A DNA stretch of 64,000 nucleotides from a virus. Shown piece by piece: positions 7,951 to 16,462 of this stretch. Under the pieces are notes generated by a model, which saw only the letters and a list, made by a program, of their open reading frames with translations, had not been told where the DNA came from and did no database searches. Both the position numbers and the translations under genes were made by a program. Positions within the stretch are counted from its first letter, which is position 1. Each line of letters begins with the position of its first letter. The stretch covers positions 1-64,000 of the IMG/VR virus record IMGVR_UViG_3300025883_000003; one strand, given 5' to 3'.

Positions 7951-8385
7951 ATGGCCGGTAGAGGATTGGTTCTTTCAGGCGCGAGAGCGCGACTCATGAT
8001 CGAGGGTGTGAAGGTCATGTACGCGACGAACGTCTCGTACTCGGAAGAAATTCGCCATGACGCCATCGAAGTGCTCGACCAATTCGATGTGGCCGAACAT
8101 GTGCCAGTGTCGTACAATGTAACCTTCAGCGCACAGATGGTTCGGGTCGTGACGAATCCCATCAAACTCCGCGATGGCGTGGTGATTCAGCCCCGGCTCG
8201 AAGACATTCTTTCGGCCCCTGAGTTGACGTGTTCCATCGAGGACCGCGCGACGGGGAACGTGATTGCGAACATCGAGCGCGTGAAGGCGACTCGCTACAC
8301 GCAGAACACGGGTGCGCGCGGGATCGTGTTGAACGACGTGGAGTTCGTAGCGATCAGAATCCGCGACGAATCCGAGATCGCGTAG
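7951..8385 (+). CDS. Tail tube protein
   Basis: 144 residues, directly after the sheath gene with AGGGGG before the ATG. The beta-rich sequence (MIEGVKVMYATNVSYSEEI, then DQFDVAEHVPVSYNVTFSAQ and GIVLNDVEFVAIRIRDES) is typical of myovirus tube proteins, which stack as hexameric rings inside the sheath. Length matches the family (about 140-170). Confidence 0.8.
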   Translation: MAGRGLVLSGARARLMIEGVKVMYATNVSYSEEIRHDAIEVLDQFDVAEHVPVSYNVTFSAQMVRVVTNPIKLRDGVVIQPRLEDILSAPELTCSIEDRATGNVIANIERVKATRYTQNTGARGIVLNDVEFVAIRIRDESEIA

Positions 8386-8397
8386 TAGAAGGGGGAC

Positions 8398-8937
8398 ATG
8401 AAAACCCCCGAAGAGATACTAGAGAACATCGAGCGCGAGTCGGAGCCCGCAGTCTCCGACGCGAAGCTGCCCGGTATCACGAAGTTCCACATCGATGTGA
8501 TCGGCACGCGTGGAGTTCGCTACAAAGGCGACTTCATCTACCGCGTGCCTCGCATGATCGATCAAGTGAGCATCGGCCGGCTCAAGAGCGAGTACCTTCC
8601 GCAAGGGGGTATGGCCGACCCGAACGCAGCGATCATCGTGGAGCAGTTGTGCTACTTGGCGGTCACGATTCAAGACCCGAAGCCCGATTGGTGGAGCCCC
8701 AGCGAGTTCTACGATGCAGCGCCACTAGGGGCGGTCTACAAGGAGGCGCTCAATTACGAGCGAAAATTTCACGGAGGGGATGCGGACGATTCCGAAGCTC
8801 GAAGCGGAGTTGGAAGCGATGGAATTCTCGAATCTGACGGACCTGACGCGCCTCGTGAAGCTACTGTGGGTCGAAAAGTTCAACCGCCCACCAAACGACG
8901 GGAGACTCTTGTCTCTCACTCTGAGAGAAGCGGCTGA
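8398..8937 (+). CDS. Tail assembly chaperone, upstream frame (lambda gpG-like)
   Basis: 179 residues with AAGGGGG before the ATG, between the tube and tape-measure genes. Residues 1-127 look like a genuine domain (GITKFHIDVIGTRGVRYKGD, then PNAAIIVEQLCYLAVTIQD). Residues from about 128 onward are low-complexity and lie entirely over the next gene, as expected of a short-form C-terminus read in the wrong frame. The arrangement matches G/GT chaperones that bind the tape measure during tail assembly, with the long form made by ribosomal frameshifting. Confidence 0.65.
   Translation: MKTPEEILENIERESEPAVSDAKLPGITKFHIDVIGTRGVRYKGDFIYRVPRMIDQVSIGRLKSEYLPQGGMADPNAAIIVEQLCYLAVTIQDPKPDWWSPSEFYDAAPLGAVYKEALNYERKFHGGDADDSEARSGVGSDGILESDGPDAPREATVGRKVQPPTKRRETLVSHSERSG
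8776..8779 (+). promoter_or_regulatory. Candidate +1 programmed ribosomal frameshift site (GGG-G)
   Basis: In the upstream chaperone frame the codons read CAC GGA GGG GAT. A glycine tRNA on GGG (8776-8778) can slip one base forward onto GGG (8777-8779) with full pairing. The next codon is then ATG at 8780, the first codon of the downstream frame. The fusion would be about 259 residues. The purine-rich GGAGGGG could also act as an internal Shine-Dalgarno for separate initiation. Confidence 0.4.
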
Positions 8938-9178
8938 ACAGGTATTCGAACAGACGGCTTTCAGCACGTACATGAAGAAACGCGCCGACAAGAAAGCCCC
9001 TACGTGGCGGGACGTAGACGAGTGGGCAGCCCCCGAAGTCGAGACCGTGACCGGCAAAGAGGCGGAGCGTATCGCCGACGTGCCTCATTTGACTGGCGAC
9101 GCGGAGTGGGATGCCGTTGAGCTGGCAGAGACCGATCCAACCCGCCCGTTGCTATCTGAACGGTTAGAGGGCTGGTAG
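8780..9178 (+). CDS. Tail assembly chaperone, downstream frame (lambda gpT-like)
   Basis: 132 residues if started at the ATG, in the +1 frame relative to the upstream chaperone and overlapping it by 158 bases. It contains FSNLTDLTRLVKLLWVEKFN and a Trp/acidic C-terminus. The frame is open well upstream of the ATG, so it may be made mainly as the C-terminal part of a frameshift fusion. GGAG lies only three bases before the ATG, a poor spacing for free initiation. It immediately precedes the tape measure gene. Confidence 0.65.
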   Translation: MRTIPKLEAELEAMEFSNLTDLTRLVKLLWVEKFNRPPNDGRLLSLTLREAAEQVFEQTAFSTYMKKRADKKAPTWRDVDEWAAPEVETVTGKEAERIADVPHLTGDAEWDAVELAETDPTRPLLSERLEGW

Positions 9179-9188
9179 GGTTAGAACC

Positions 9189-11174
9189 ATGGCGGGGGAA
9201 AGCAGACAACGTACAGTCGTCGAGATCGGCGTTGACGATCGGGCGGTCAAGGGTCTCGGGCAGACCATGGAGCGCGCCTTTGATCCCGCGATCATCGAGA
9301 GCTTCGCCCGCAGCGTAGAGCGCCTTGAACGGACGCTGGACCGGCTTGCGGACACCGCGGGTAAGGCGGGCGTAAGCGGCGGTGGCGGCGGCGGGGGCGG
9401 TTCAGGCGGTGGCACGAGCGCCCCAAGAGGCCCCGGCACAAGCGCCCCTAGAGGCGGCGGCGGTGGCGGCGGAGAGCGCGATGGTCGTGGTCGCTTCGTT
9501 GGGGCTGGCGGCGGTGGCGGCGGTGGGGGTGGCGGCTTCTGGCCCACTTTCGGCGGCGCGGGGCTCGGCTCGTTCATGGGCACGTCCGCAGCGGGCATGA
9601 TGAACCGCGGCATGGGGGCCGTGGGTTCGATGGCGTCGGGCCGTGGCTTCGTAGGGCAGATGGCGTCAGCCATCCCTTGGATTGGACCCGCGCTTGGGGG
9701 TGCCGTGGGGGGCATCGGCGGCATGTACGGGCAGTACGCGCAGCAAGCGGGCGCCATTGCCGGTTCGTACGGCCGTACGGGCGTCGCAGGCGCCGGTAAC
9801 ATGGGCATGGGCACCCGGTTCGGGCTCGCGCCGGGGCAGATGGCCGGGCAGATGGCCAACTACGGGGCGCAGACGGGGCTCAAGGGCTCCGCGCTCCAAG
9901 GGATCAGTCCCGATCTCTTGGAAATGGAGAAGGTGCGGGGCTTTGGCTCCGCGGGTGCCGTCATCGGCGGTGCGGGCGCGGCTGGGGGCCGCACGGGCAA
10001 CGCAAAGAAGCTACTCGAAGATTCGATCGCCACCGGCTTCCAAGTCGGCATTCGCGAAAGCCGCATGGACCAGTTTTTCATGCAGATGGGCGGCTGGGTC
10101 GAATCGATGCGCAATCAGGGGATCAACCTGAGCACGGAGAGCGCCAACGCACTCGTGACCGTCATGGGTAATCTAGGGCTCAAGGGGATGGCCGGCGTGA
10201 AGGCCGCGCAGAGCACGCAAGGCGCGCTCAGCCGCATCGGCAAGGGCGGTGGCCCCGCATCGGCGATTGGGCTTCGGGCAGCGGGCATGGCCGGCGGTGG
10301 CTTTGGGAACAAGAGCTACATGCAAGCTCGGATCTTCGCGGAAGCTGAGCCGCAGACGGTCATGAACAACTTGGGCACGATGCTCCGCGATAACGGGGGC
10401 GTTACGGACGCCGAAGGGCTCGCGCTTGGCATGGAGCAGATCCTAGGCGGGCTCGGGATCGATTTCGGGGGACCGAAGGCGTATCTTGACGCCGCGAACC
10501 GCATCATGGGCGGGGGCAACCTACTGAGCACCGAAGCCGGCGCCGCAGCCGCCGGAGCGCAAAAGGCGGGTCGGAGCAAGGGTGCCGCGGGGGCGTTCGC
10601 TGCACCCGCGCACGAGGCGCGCATGACCGCTCGCCGGGCCGGTGCGGGCGCGAAGCTCGCTGGGACGCAGCGCAAGATCGACGAGCTAGAGATCCGGCTT
10701 GCGGAGAAGACGCTGCCCGCGTTCTCGGATGCCGTCTACGCGGCCGTGAGCGGGCTAGAGGATCTAGTCACGGCGTTTTCCCAAGGGGGCATGAAGGGGC
10801 TCAATAAGAAGGTCGCCGAAATGAGCGTCAACGCCGGCACCGTGGTCGTCAACGAGCTGGGGGAGTCGTTCAAAGACGCCGTGTTCGGGAGCGACGCGAG
10901 CAATCAACCCGGCGGCCCCGGCAGTAGGGAGTGGGGTTCGAAGTCGTCAGACTTCAAAGAGAAGGATCAGAGCATGATCGCGCGCACCGTGCGCGCCTTC
11001 CAAAAGGGTGGTGCGGGCGCAGCTATGGATGTGCTGCAAGGGGGCGCAGAGCCGACTTCCTCTAGCATGGCGAAAGCTAAAGCGGCGTACCACGCGCGCA
11101 AAACTGCCGAAGCGCTCGAAGAAGACGCGGCCATGAGCCTTCCGTCCGATGCGCAGTTCACGGGTCCGAACTAA
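9189..11174 (+). CDS. Tape measure protein
   Basis: 661 residues. N-terminal helices (ESFARSVERLERTLDRLAD) are followed by glycine runs at about residues 63-125, then Gly/Ala/Met-rich hydrophobic stretches (GAVGSMASGRGFVGQMASAI and following), then helical repeats. Position after the chaperones and before the hub is diagnostic. The family rule of about 0.15 nm per residue predicts a tail near 100 nm. Glycine runs are encoded by GGC-rich DNA, which may be prone to length change. Confidence 0.75.
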   Translation: MAGESRQRTVVEIGVDDRAVKGLGQTMERAFDPAIIESFARSVERLERTLDRLADTAGKAGVSGGGGGGGGSGGGTSAPRGPGTSAPRGGGGGGGERDGRGRFVGAGGGGGGGGGGFWPTFGGAGLGSFMGTSAAGMMNRGMGAVGSMASGRGFVGQMASAIPWIGPALGGAVGGIGGMYGQYAQQAGAIAGSYGRTGVAGAGNMGMGTRFGLAPGQMAGQMANYGAQTGLKGSALQGISPDLLEMEKVRGFGSAGAVIGGAGAAGGRTGNAKKLLEDSIATGFQVGIRESRMDQFFMQMGGWVESMRNQGINLSTESANALVTVMGNLGLKGMAGVKAAQSTQGALSRIGKGGGPASAIGLRAAGMAGGGFGNKSYMQARIFAEAEPQTVMNNLGTMLRDNGGVTDAEGLALGMEQILGGLGIDFGGPKAYLDAANRIMGGGNLLSTEAGAAAAGAQKAGRSKGAAGAFAAPAHEARMTARRAGAGAKLAGTQRKIDELEIRLAEKTLPAFSDAVYAAVSGLEDLVTAFSQGGMKGLNKKVAEMSVNAGTVVVNELGESFKDAVFGSDASNQPGGPGSREWGSKSSDFKEKDQSMIARTVRAFQKGGAGAAMDVLQGGAEPTSSSMAKAKAAYHARKTAEALEEDAAMSLPSDAQFTGPN

Positions 11175-12970
11175 TGCCCGAAGCCGCTCCCCATTCGAAC
11201 CGGAACTTCTACAATCCGGGCGCGGCCAACACACGGTGCGCCGTGTCGTTTCATTCGGATGACAACTTTGACGGCACCGTCCTAGACGCGCACCCCGTGC
11301 TGGGGCGTATCTCCGGGGTGTCTACGAGCAAGAGCTTTGGCGGCGCGTCGGGCTCGTTTTCGATCACGATCAAAAAGCCGCCCCAGCTCACTACCGCGTG
11401 GCACCGGCTCTTCTCGAATCCCGAAGGCACGTGGGTGCGGATCACCTACTTAGCAGACGGGCAAGGTATCCCGGTGCTTTGGGGGATGGTCGACGCGATC
11501 CAAGAGAGCACCACGCGCACCGAGAAGGGCACACGCACGGAGAGCTACACGATCACAGGGCGCGACTTCGGCAAGGTGTTCGAAGATTCCAAGACACTGA
11601 TCAGTCTCTTCGCCGTGCACAATCTCGACTTGGTGCTCGGCATGTACCAAGCGGCGAACATCGATCCGTACGTAGGGACGGCCGATGGCATCGTGAAGAA
11701 AGCCATCGATATCTGGCTCGGCAATGGCGGGCTCGCGAGCAAACAGTACCGTTTGCCGAAGTCGCTCGCTGAGTTCGCCAACGCGCAGTCGATCTACGAC
11801 GCGATCAATTTCAGCACGATCCAGAAGTTCGATGACGGCAACGGGATCACCGAAGCCATGAGTATCATCAATATGGACCAGCAAAGCGGTGGCGCGCTTT
11901 GGGATCTACTCCAACAGTATTGCAACGGTGTCTTGAATGAAATGTGGGTCGATCTTGCCCCGCACCCTGAGTTCAACGGCGCCATGCGACCCGCGTTCTA
12001 CCTACGCGAGCGCATCTTTCGTACCCAAGAGGGCAACACCCGGTGGGATCAGACCCGCGTCCGTAGGCTCGAAAAGACCGACGTGAGAAGCCGCAGTCTT
12101 GCCAAGGGTGGGGCCGCGAATCGGTACAACTATTGGGTAATCACAGGCAGCGTGCTCGGCGATCAGTTCGAAACGCAAGCACAGACGCACAGTATGGGCC
12201 TTGAGCCGTTCAAGCCCGGCGCCATCCCGATCATCAACGTCGAATCCGTACAGCGCCATGGGCTCCGGCCGTACACGGCCAACACCAACTTCCTACCGTT
12301 TTTCAAGCAAGGTGAGGGCACCAACTTCATCCGGCTTGCGGCCAACTGGCTCAAGCGCATCCACGATTGGTACGGCGTTGCGCCCTTTCAGCTCAGCGGC
12401 ACGATCACCACGTCACGTATGTTCCCAGAGATCCGCATCGGCGAGCGCATCCAAGAGCTGCGCGATGAGGGGACAGTCACGTACTACGTCGAAGGGGTCG
12501 ACCACAATTGGAGCTACCCCGGCGCTGGTAGTACGACGATCACCGTGACGCACGGGCAGTACGAGTCTGAGCCCGCGCTAGCGGATCTCTATGCGCAATA
12601 CGAGACCCCCGCAGCCAACGCCGCCGCACTAGACGCCTTCAGCAAGCAGAACAAGATCAGCGCTCGTGCCGCCGATCTGGCTTTGATCGATGAACACCAA
12701 ACGGTCGTTCCGGGGGATACTGTGAACGCCAAGAGCACCGATGAGGCCGCTGCCAAGGCCAAGAGTGCCGACTCCGGCATGATACCCGGCAAAGATGGGC
12801 CAAGCTCCCAAGCTACCAAGGTGGCCACGGGGGCATCCCAAGATCCCGTCGCGGATCAAGAGGTTGAAACGACGCAGGAAGCGGTGTCGCTCCCGCAAGA
12901 CAATCTCGAAGCGATCTTGCCCATCGCTGTGGCACCGGGGCGCACCCCCAAGGCACCGGGAGCGCTATGA
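11174..12970 (+). CDS. Baseplate hub protein (gp27/gpD-like)
   Basis: 598 residues, starting in TAATG overlap with the tape measure. The N-terminal half has hub-type beta-barrel sequence (GRISGVSTSKSFGGASGSFS, then WVRITYLADGQGIPVLWGMV and SYTITGRDFGKVFEDS). In the family this forms the trimeric hub that holds the spike. The C-terminal 110 residues are Ala/Asp/Lys-rich and look disordered. It overlaps the spike gene by four bases (ATGA). Confidence 0.7.
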   Translation: MPEAAPHSNRNFYNPGAANTRCAVSFHSDDNFDGTVLDAHPVLGRISGVSTSKSFGGASGSFSITIKKPPQLTTAWHRLFSNPEGTWVRITYLADGQGIPVLWGMVDAIQESTTRTEKGTRTESYTITGRDFGKVFEDSKTLISLFAVHNLDLVLGMYQAANIDPYVGTADGIVKKAIDIWLGNGGLASKQYRLPKSLAEFANAQSIYDAINFSTIQKFDDGNGITEAMSIINMDQQSGGALWDLLQQYCNGVLNEMWVDLAPHPEFNGAMRPAFYLRERIFRTQEGNTRWDQTRVRRLEKTDVRSRSLAKGGAANRYNYWVITGSVLGDQFETQAQTHSMGLEPFKPGAIPIINVESVQRHGLRPYTANTNFLPFFKQGEGTNFIRLAANWLKRIHDWYGVAPFQLSGTITTSRMFPEIRIGERIQELRDEGTVTYYVEGVDHNWSYPGAGSTTITVTHGQYESEPALADLYAQYETPAANAAALDAFSKQNKISARAADLALIDEHQTVVPGDTVNAKSTDEAAAKAKSADSGMIPGKDGPSSQATKVATGASQDPVADQEVETTQEAVSLPQDNLEAILPIAVAPGRTPKAPGAL

Positions 12971-13947
12971 CGCGTTTCCAAACGAGAAAGACACGCGGCG
13001 GGACCATCGTTCAATCCGGGCTCGATTCGCGCAACCGGGACCACCCAGCAAGCCGCGCGAAGCCGACCTTGGGGCTCTACCGGGCTTTCGTGTACCGCAC
13101 GTACACGCCCTACGACTCCGAAGGCGAGCGCCGCGAGGATAATCGGCGGGGCTACCAAGTCGAGTGCGATGTGCTCTTGGTACGTACCCAACAGCTCTTG
13201 CTGAATGTGCCGGTCATGCAGACGACCTTCGGCGTGAACAACGCGAAGCCTTGGACTCCGAGACCCACCACGCGCACGCTTTCGGGGCAGAACGAAGTGC
13301 GATTTCAGGTCCAGGGCAGCGACGGGCGCTTCGAAGGGGTCGCCACGCCGTTCGATGATATCGACGGCGAAATGGTGATCGTGCAGTTCGTCGAAGGCGA
13401 CCCTGACTTCCCGATCATTACGGGCGCGCTCGTGCACCAAAAGACGCAGCGCAAGGTTTTGCAGAGCCCTGAAGGCCGCGACGGCTGGGCCGAAGGCGAG
13501 CAAGAGCAAGGGATCGCGTACGAGGAAGAGCAATACCTTCACCACCAAGGCACCGAAGTGCGCATCAATGGGGGTGGGGATATCTTGATTGATACCACGG
13601 GGGCTTACGAAGACGGCGCCACCGAAGACGCTGCCGTTGCGCGCGGGAACGTGCGCATGCGCATCAAAGAAGGCCAACGGCTCACCCTCGCCATGGGCGC
13701 CGATGAAGACGTGCTCGAAGTCTACAAAGACGGCGACCAGCTCCGGGTCGACCTAGGGGAAGACGCCGACGAGCGTATGGTGCTGGGGGATGGCTGGCGC
13801 GCGTTTTTCAACGATTGGCTCACCAACGAGTATTACAAGCACACGCATCCCACGGGCGTCGGGCCATCGTCGGCTCCGATTGAACAGCTTGCAACGGAAA
13901 TGAGCGAAGACCTGCTTTCCGACCTGAGCAAGACAAAGAAGAGCTAG
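12967..13947 (+). CDS. Baseplate central spike (gpV/gp5/VgrG-like)
   Basis: 326 residues. A central OB-fold segment (FDDIDGEMVIVQFVEGDPDF then PIITGALVH) is typical of gpV/gp5 spikes. Repetitive beta sequence follows (VRINGGGDILIDTTG, then VRMRIKEGQRLTLAMGADED), consistent with a beta-helical needle. The C-terminal KHTHPTGVGPSSAP has the paired His pattern seen near many spike tips. It would pierce the host envelope on contraction. Confidence 0.7.
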   Translation: MTRFQTRKTRGGTIVQSGLDSRNRDHPASRAKPTLGLYRAFVYRTYTPYDSEGERREDNRRGYQVECDVLLVRTQQLLLNVPVMQTTFGVNNAKPWTPRPTTRTLSGQNEVRFQVQGSDGRFEGVATPFDDIDGEMVIVQFVEGDPDFPIITGALVHQKTQRKVLQSPEGRDGWAEGEQEQGIAYEEEQYLHHQGTEVRINGGGDILIDTTGAYEDGATEDAAVARGNVRMRIKEGQRLTLAMGADEDVLEVYKDGDQLRVDLGEDADERMVLGDGWRAFFNDWLTNEYYKHTHPTGVGPSSAPIEQLATEMSEDLLSDLSKTKKS

Positions 13948-14129
13948 TGGACACCAAGAAACGATTCAAGGTGCCCGATGAAGCGCATCCCAACCGCCGC
14001 AAGACGATCCAGGCCGTCTACATTTGCGGACACTGCGGGTACGAAGGGGATTTCATGTTCTGCCCGTACTGCGGGGTACGCCGACCGTGCCCGACCCTGC
14101 TACCTGACAGCTCGCCAAAGAAGACCTAA
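13947..14129 (+). CDS. Small zinc-ribbon protein
   Basis: 60 residues, GTG start overlapping the spike stop (TAGTG). It has two CxxC pairs, CGHC and CPYC, twelve residues apart, the spacing of a zinc ribbon, and basic flanks. It lies between spike and baseplate genes, so it may be a small baseplate or tip component. No specific family is recognised. Confidence 0.6.
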   Translation: MDTKKRFKVPDEAHPNRRKTIQAVYICGHCGYEGDFMFCPYCGVRRPCPTLLPDSSPKKT

Positions 14130-14131
14130 CC

Positions 14132-14635
14132 GTGGCCCTTGTCGCCGCAAACCTCGTGACCGCGCTCGAAGCCCTTTGGACCGAACCCACCGATTCGATC
14201 GTGATCGAAGACACGGGGGACGCCATCGAAGCCTTTTGGACCCCCGCGCTTGTGGGCACAGTCGGCGGGCCAGCGATCTTTTCAGCGGGCGTCACGCACC
14301 CTGCTTTGAAGCTGTTGCGCACGTACCCGCCCACGGGGGCAGCGCCCGACACGACCACGGCCGCGCAAGCCTTCGACGACGCGTGCGTGGCCATGATCAC
14401 AGGCACCGCGTTCACCCCGATTGCCCCTGCTACAGCGGTGGCCGTGCCGATCCCGCTCACGCAGAGCCCCGGCGCATTGCAGCCGGTCTTGAAAGCCATT
14501 TTCGACGCTCCCAGCGAAAGCGTGTCGGCTCAGGCGTCGTCGATCGGCAACGCCATCGCGACGTTCTGCTTAGGGTGGCAGTGTGTCGTCACGTTTCCGA
14601 CCCCGACGCCACCGGCCAACGTACCTATCGTCTAA
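14132..14635 (+). CDS. Hypothetical baseplate-region protein
   Basis: 167 residues from a GTG two bases after the previous stop. Ala/Thr/Pro-rich with helical ends (LVTALEALWTEP then SIGNAIATFCLGWQ). No recognised motif. Gene order between the spike and the LysM/gp25-like protein suggests a virion or assembly role. Confidence 0.55.
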   Translation: MALVAANLVTALEALWTEPTDSIVIEDTGDAIEAFWTPALVGTVGGPAIFSAGVTHPALKLLRTYPPTGAAPDTTTAAQAFDDACVAMITGTAFTPIAPATAVAVPIPLTQSPGALQPVLKAIFDAPSESVSAQASSIGNAIATFCLGWQCVVTFPTPTPPANVPIV

Positions 14636-14695
14636 AGGATAATCGAGCCGCTAGCATGGCGTACCAACCCCTTGCGAGGGTAAGCTAGGCCAGCG

Positions 14696-16462
14696 ATGGC
14701 GAGGGAACGCGGGGCTGGGCTCAACTCTCTGAGCCCAAGGAACATACAAGTGGGGCCGGCTGGGGAAGCCGTAGCGCCGCTTCGCGATGTTCGTACGGGC
14801 TTTCGGTCGGGATTCGTCTTCGAGCTGCGCGATCTTTTGCGCCCCGATCGCCCCGTCGCCGTGCACAGTTTCGCCCTGAATCCGCAGCAATACATGCTGA
14901 CGGAACCGTTTCAGAGTGTACTCACGCCTACGGAGGATAATACGGTCGTGGCCGAAGAAAACGGTCAAATCATCCGTGAAATCGTGATCTCAGGCACCTT
15001 TGGGCTCAAAGAGAAGCGCGGCCCCTCGTTCAGCGGCGATCAGGGCTCGCGCTCGGGCAATGAGCACTTCATCCATCTGCGCGAGCTATTCCGGCAGTAT
15101 TCGCGGATCAAGCAAAACCCGGAGCTATCCGCTCGGCACGTGCTGATCTTCCATTCGATGCGCGACGATGACCATTTCATCGTGGTGCCCCGGAGCTTCG
15201 AGACCCCGCGCGACTCGAAGAGCACGCGGTTCCATTATCCTTACCGGATTACGATGGCCGTGGTCGCGGAAGCCGCGGTGGCCACGAATCTCTTGGGGCT
15301 CCCCAACGTCGTCCGCGCGCTCAGCGCTGCATTTCACGACGCGCGAGCCTACTTCGCCGAAGTCTCCGCCGTGCTCGGCAGCATCAAAGGCAAGGTGCAA
15401 GATATCGAGTCGGTGCTGGTTCAGTCCGCAGAGCTGATCAACGGCGTGGGGGAAGTGCTCGATGGGACACGGGATCTCATCAACTACCCCTTGGAGCTGG
15501 CGGCCGACGTGGCGACGGATCTCGCCGTTGCCGCCGACCGGCTGGCCAACAGCACATTGCAGCTCACGCCCGGTTCCATCGAAGAGCAAGCGTCCCGGCA
15601 GATGCGACGCCTAGAATCGGCCCTGGACCGCATCTTAGCCATCCCAGAGAAGTTCGGGCCGTCGTCCATCCAAGACACGCTAGAGCGCTACGAGGGCGAA
15701 CAGGGGCTCTCAGAGGATGATCTGGCGAACAACTCCGCGGGCGCCACCATCGGCTCCCGAACCCGGCTCGCGCTGGGCTCCGGCGGGGAATCGGGGATCG
15801 ACGCGTCGGAGTACCGTGGGGTGCTTCGAGAACGGCTCGACCGGACCCAGACGATTCTGGGTCTTTCGGTCGAATTTGGGGTGCCCGAAGAGCTGATCAT
15901 CTTGGTGAACGACCTGAAATATCCGTACATTGCCGAAGGGGGCGGGCCGGGGGTGCTCGCGCCGGGGGACGTGATCTTGATTCCAGTGCGGCAAGGGGTT
16001 CAGGGGGGCGAGGTTTCGCCTAGCAATTCGTATCTCACGCCTGAAGAGGCGCTGTACGGAATCGACATGGCGCTCGACCCCGCCATCATGGCCCAACAGG
16101 ACGAGCTAGAGCTGCGGTGCGCCCAATCAGGCATGGACGTGGACCTGATCCGGGGCATCGATAACGTCGTCCAGGGCACGGAGATCACCGTGCGCACAGA
16201 GCGGGGCTCGACCGTCTACGTTCCCGAAGTTGGCATTCGCCGCAACGTCGGCAACAAGGGCACAATCCAGTACATGCTCTTGGCTGCGCTCGCGCTGCGC
16301 GAGGGCATTCTCGGAGACCCCCGCGTAGAGGGCATCCACGATTCGCGCGTTGTGCTCGAAGACGACGTGCTGACGCAAGAGATCACACCGCGACTCCGGG
16401 GGGATCGCACCGGGATCAATTTCATTCTGCCGTTTGGCACTGCCAGCGGAGAAGGGGGCTAG
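14696..16462 (+). CDS. Baseplate protein with LysM-like and gp25-like regions
   Basis: 588 residues. The N-terminal 180 residues (VHSFALNPQQYMLTEPF, then ENGQIIREIVISGTFG) resemble baseplate proteins that bind tube and hub. A helical linker follows. A LysM-like segment (FGVPEELIILVNDLKYPYI then GVLAPGDVILIP) lies near residues 390-425. The C-terminal part, with LREGILGDPRVEGIHDSRV, resembles the gp25/W wedge family. A 60-base gap upstream contains GGATAAT. Confidence 0.6.
   Translation: MARERGAGLNSLSPRNIQVGPAGEAVAPLRDVRTGFRSGFVFELRDLLRPDRPVAVHSFALNPQQYMLTEPFQSVLTPTEDNTVVAEENGQIIREIVISGTFGLKEKRGPSFSGDQGSRSGNEHFIHLRELFRQYSRIKQNPELSARHVLIFHSMRDDDHFIVVPRSFETPRDSKSTRFHYPYRITMAVVAEAAVATNLLGLPNVVRALSAAFHDARAYFAEVSAVLGSIKGKVQDIESVLVQSAELINGVGEVLDGTRDLINYPLELAADVATDLAVAADRLANSTLQLTPGSIEEQASRQMRRLESALDRILAIPEKFGPSSIQDTLERYEGEQGLSEDDLANNSAGATIGSRTRLALGSGGESGIDASEYRGVLRERLDRTQTILGLSVEFGVPEELIILVNDLKYPYIAEGGGPGVLAPGDVILIPVRQGVQGGEVSPSNSYLTPEEALYGIDMALDPAIMAQQDELELRCAQSGMDVDLIRGIDNVVQGTEITVRTERGSTVYVPEVGIRRNVGNKGTIQYMLLAALALREGILGDPRVEGIHDSRVVLEDDVLTQEITPRLRGDRTGINFILPFGTASGEGG

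Noticed and set aside
9382-9600. Alternative-frame ORF in the glycine-rich part of the tape measure gene
   Set aside because: It is a by-product of GGC-repeat composition and has no ribosome binding site.
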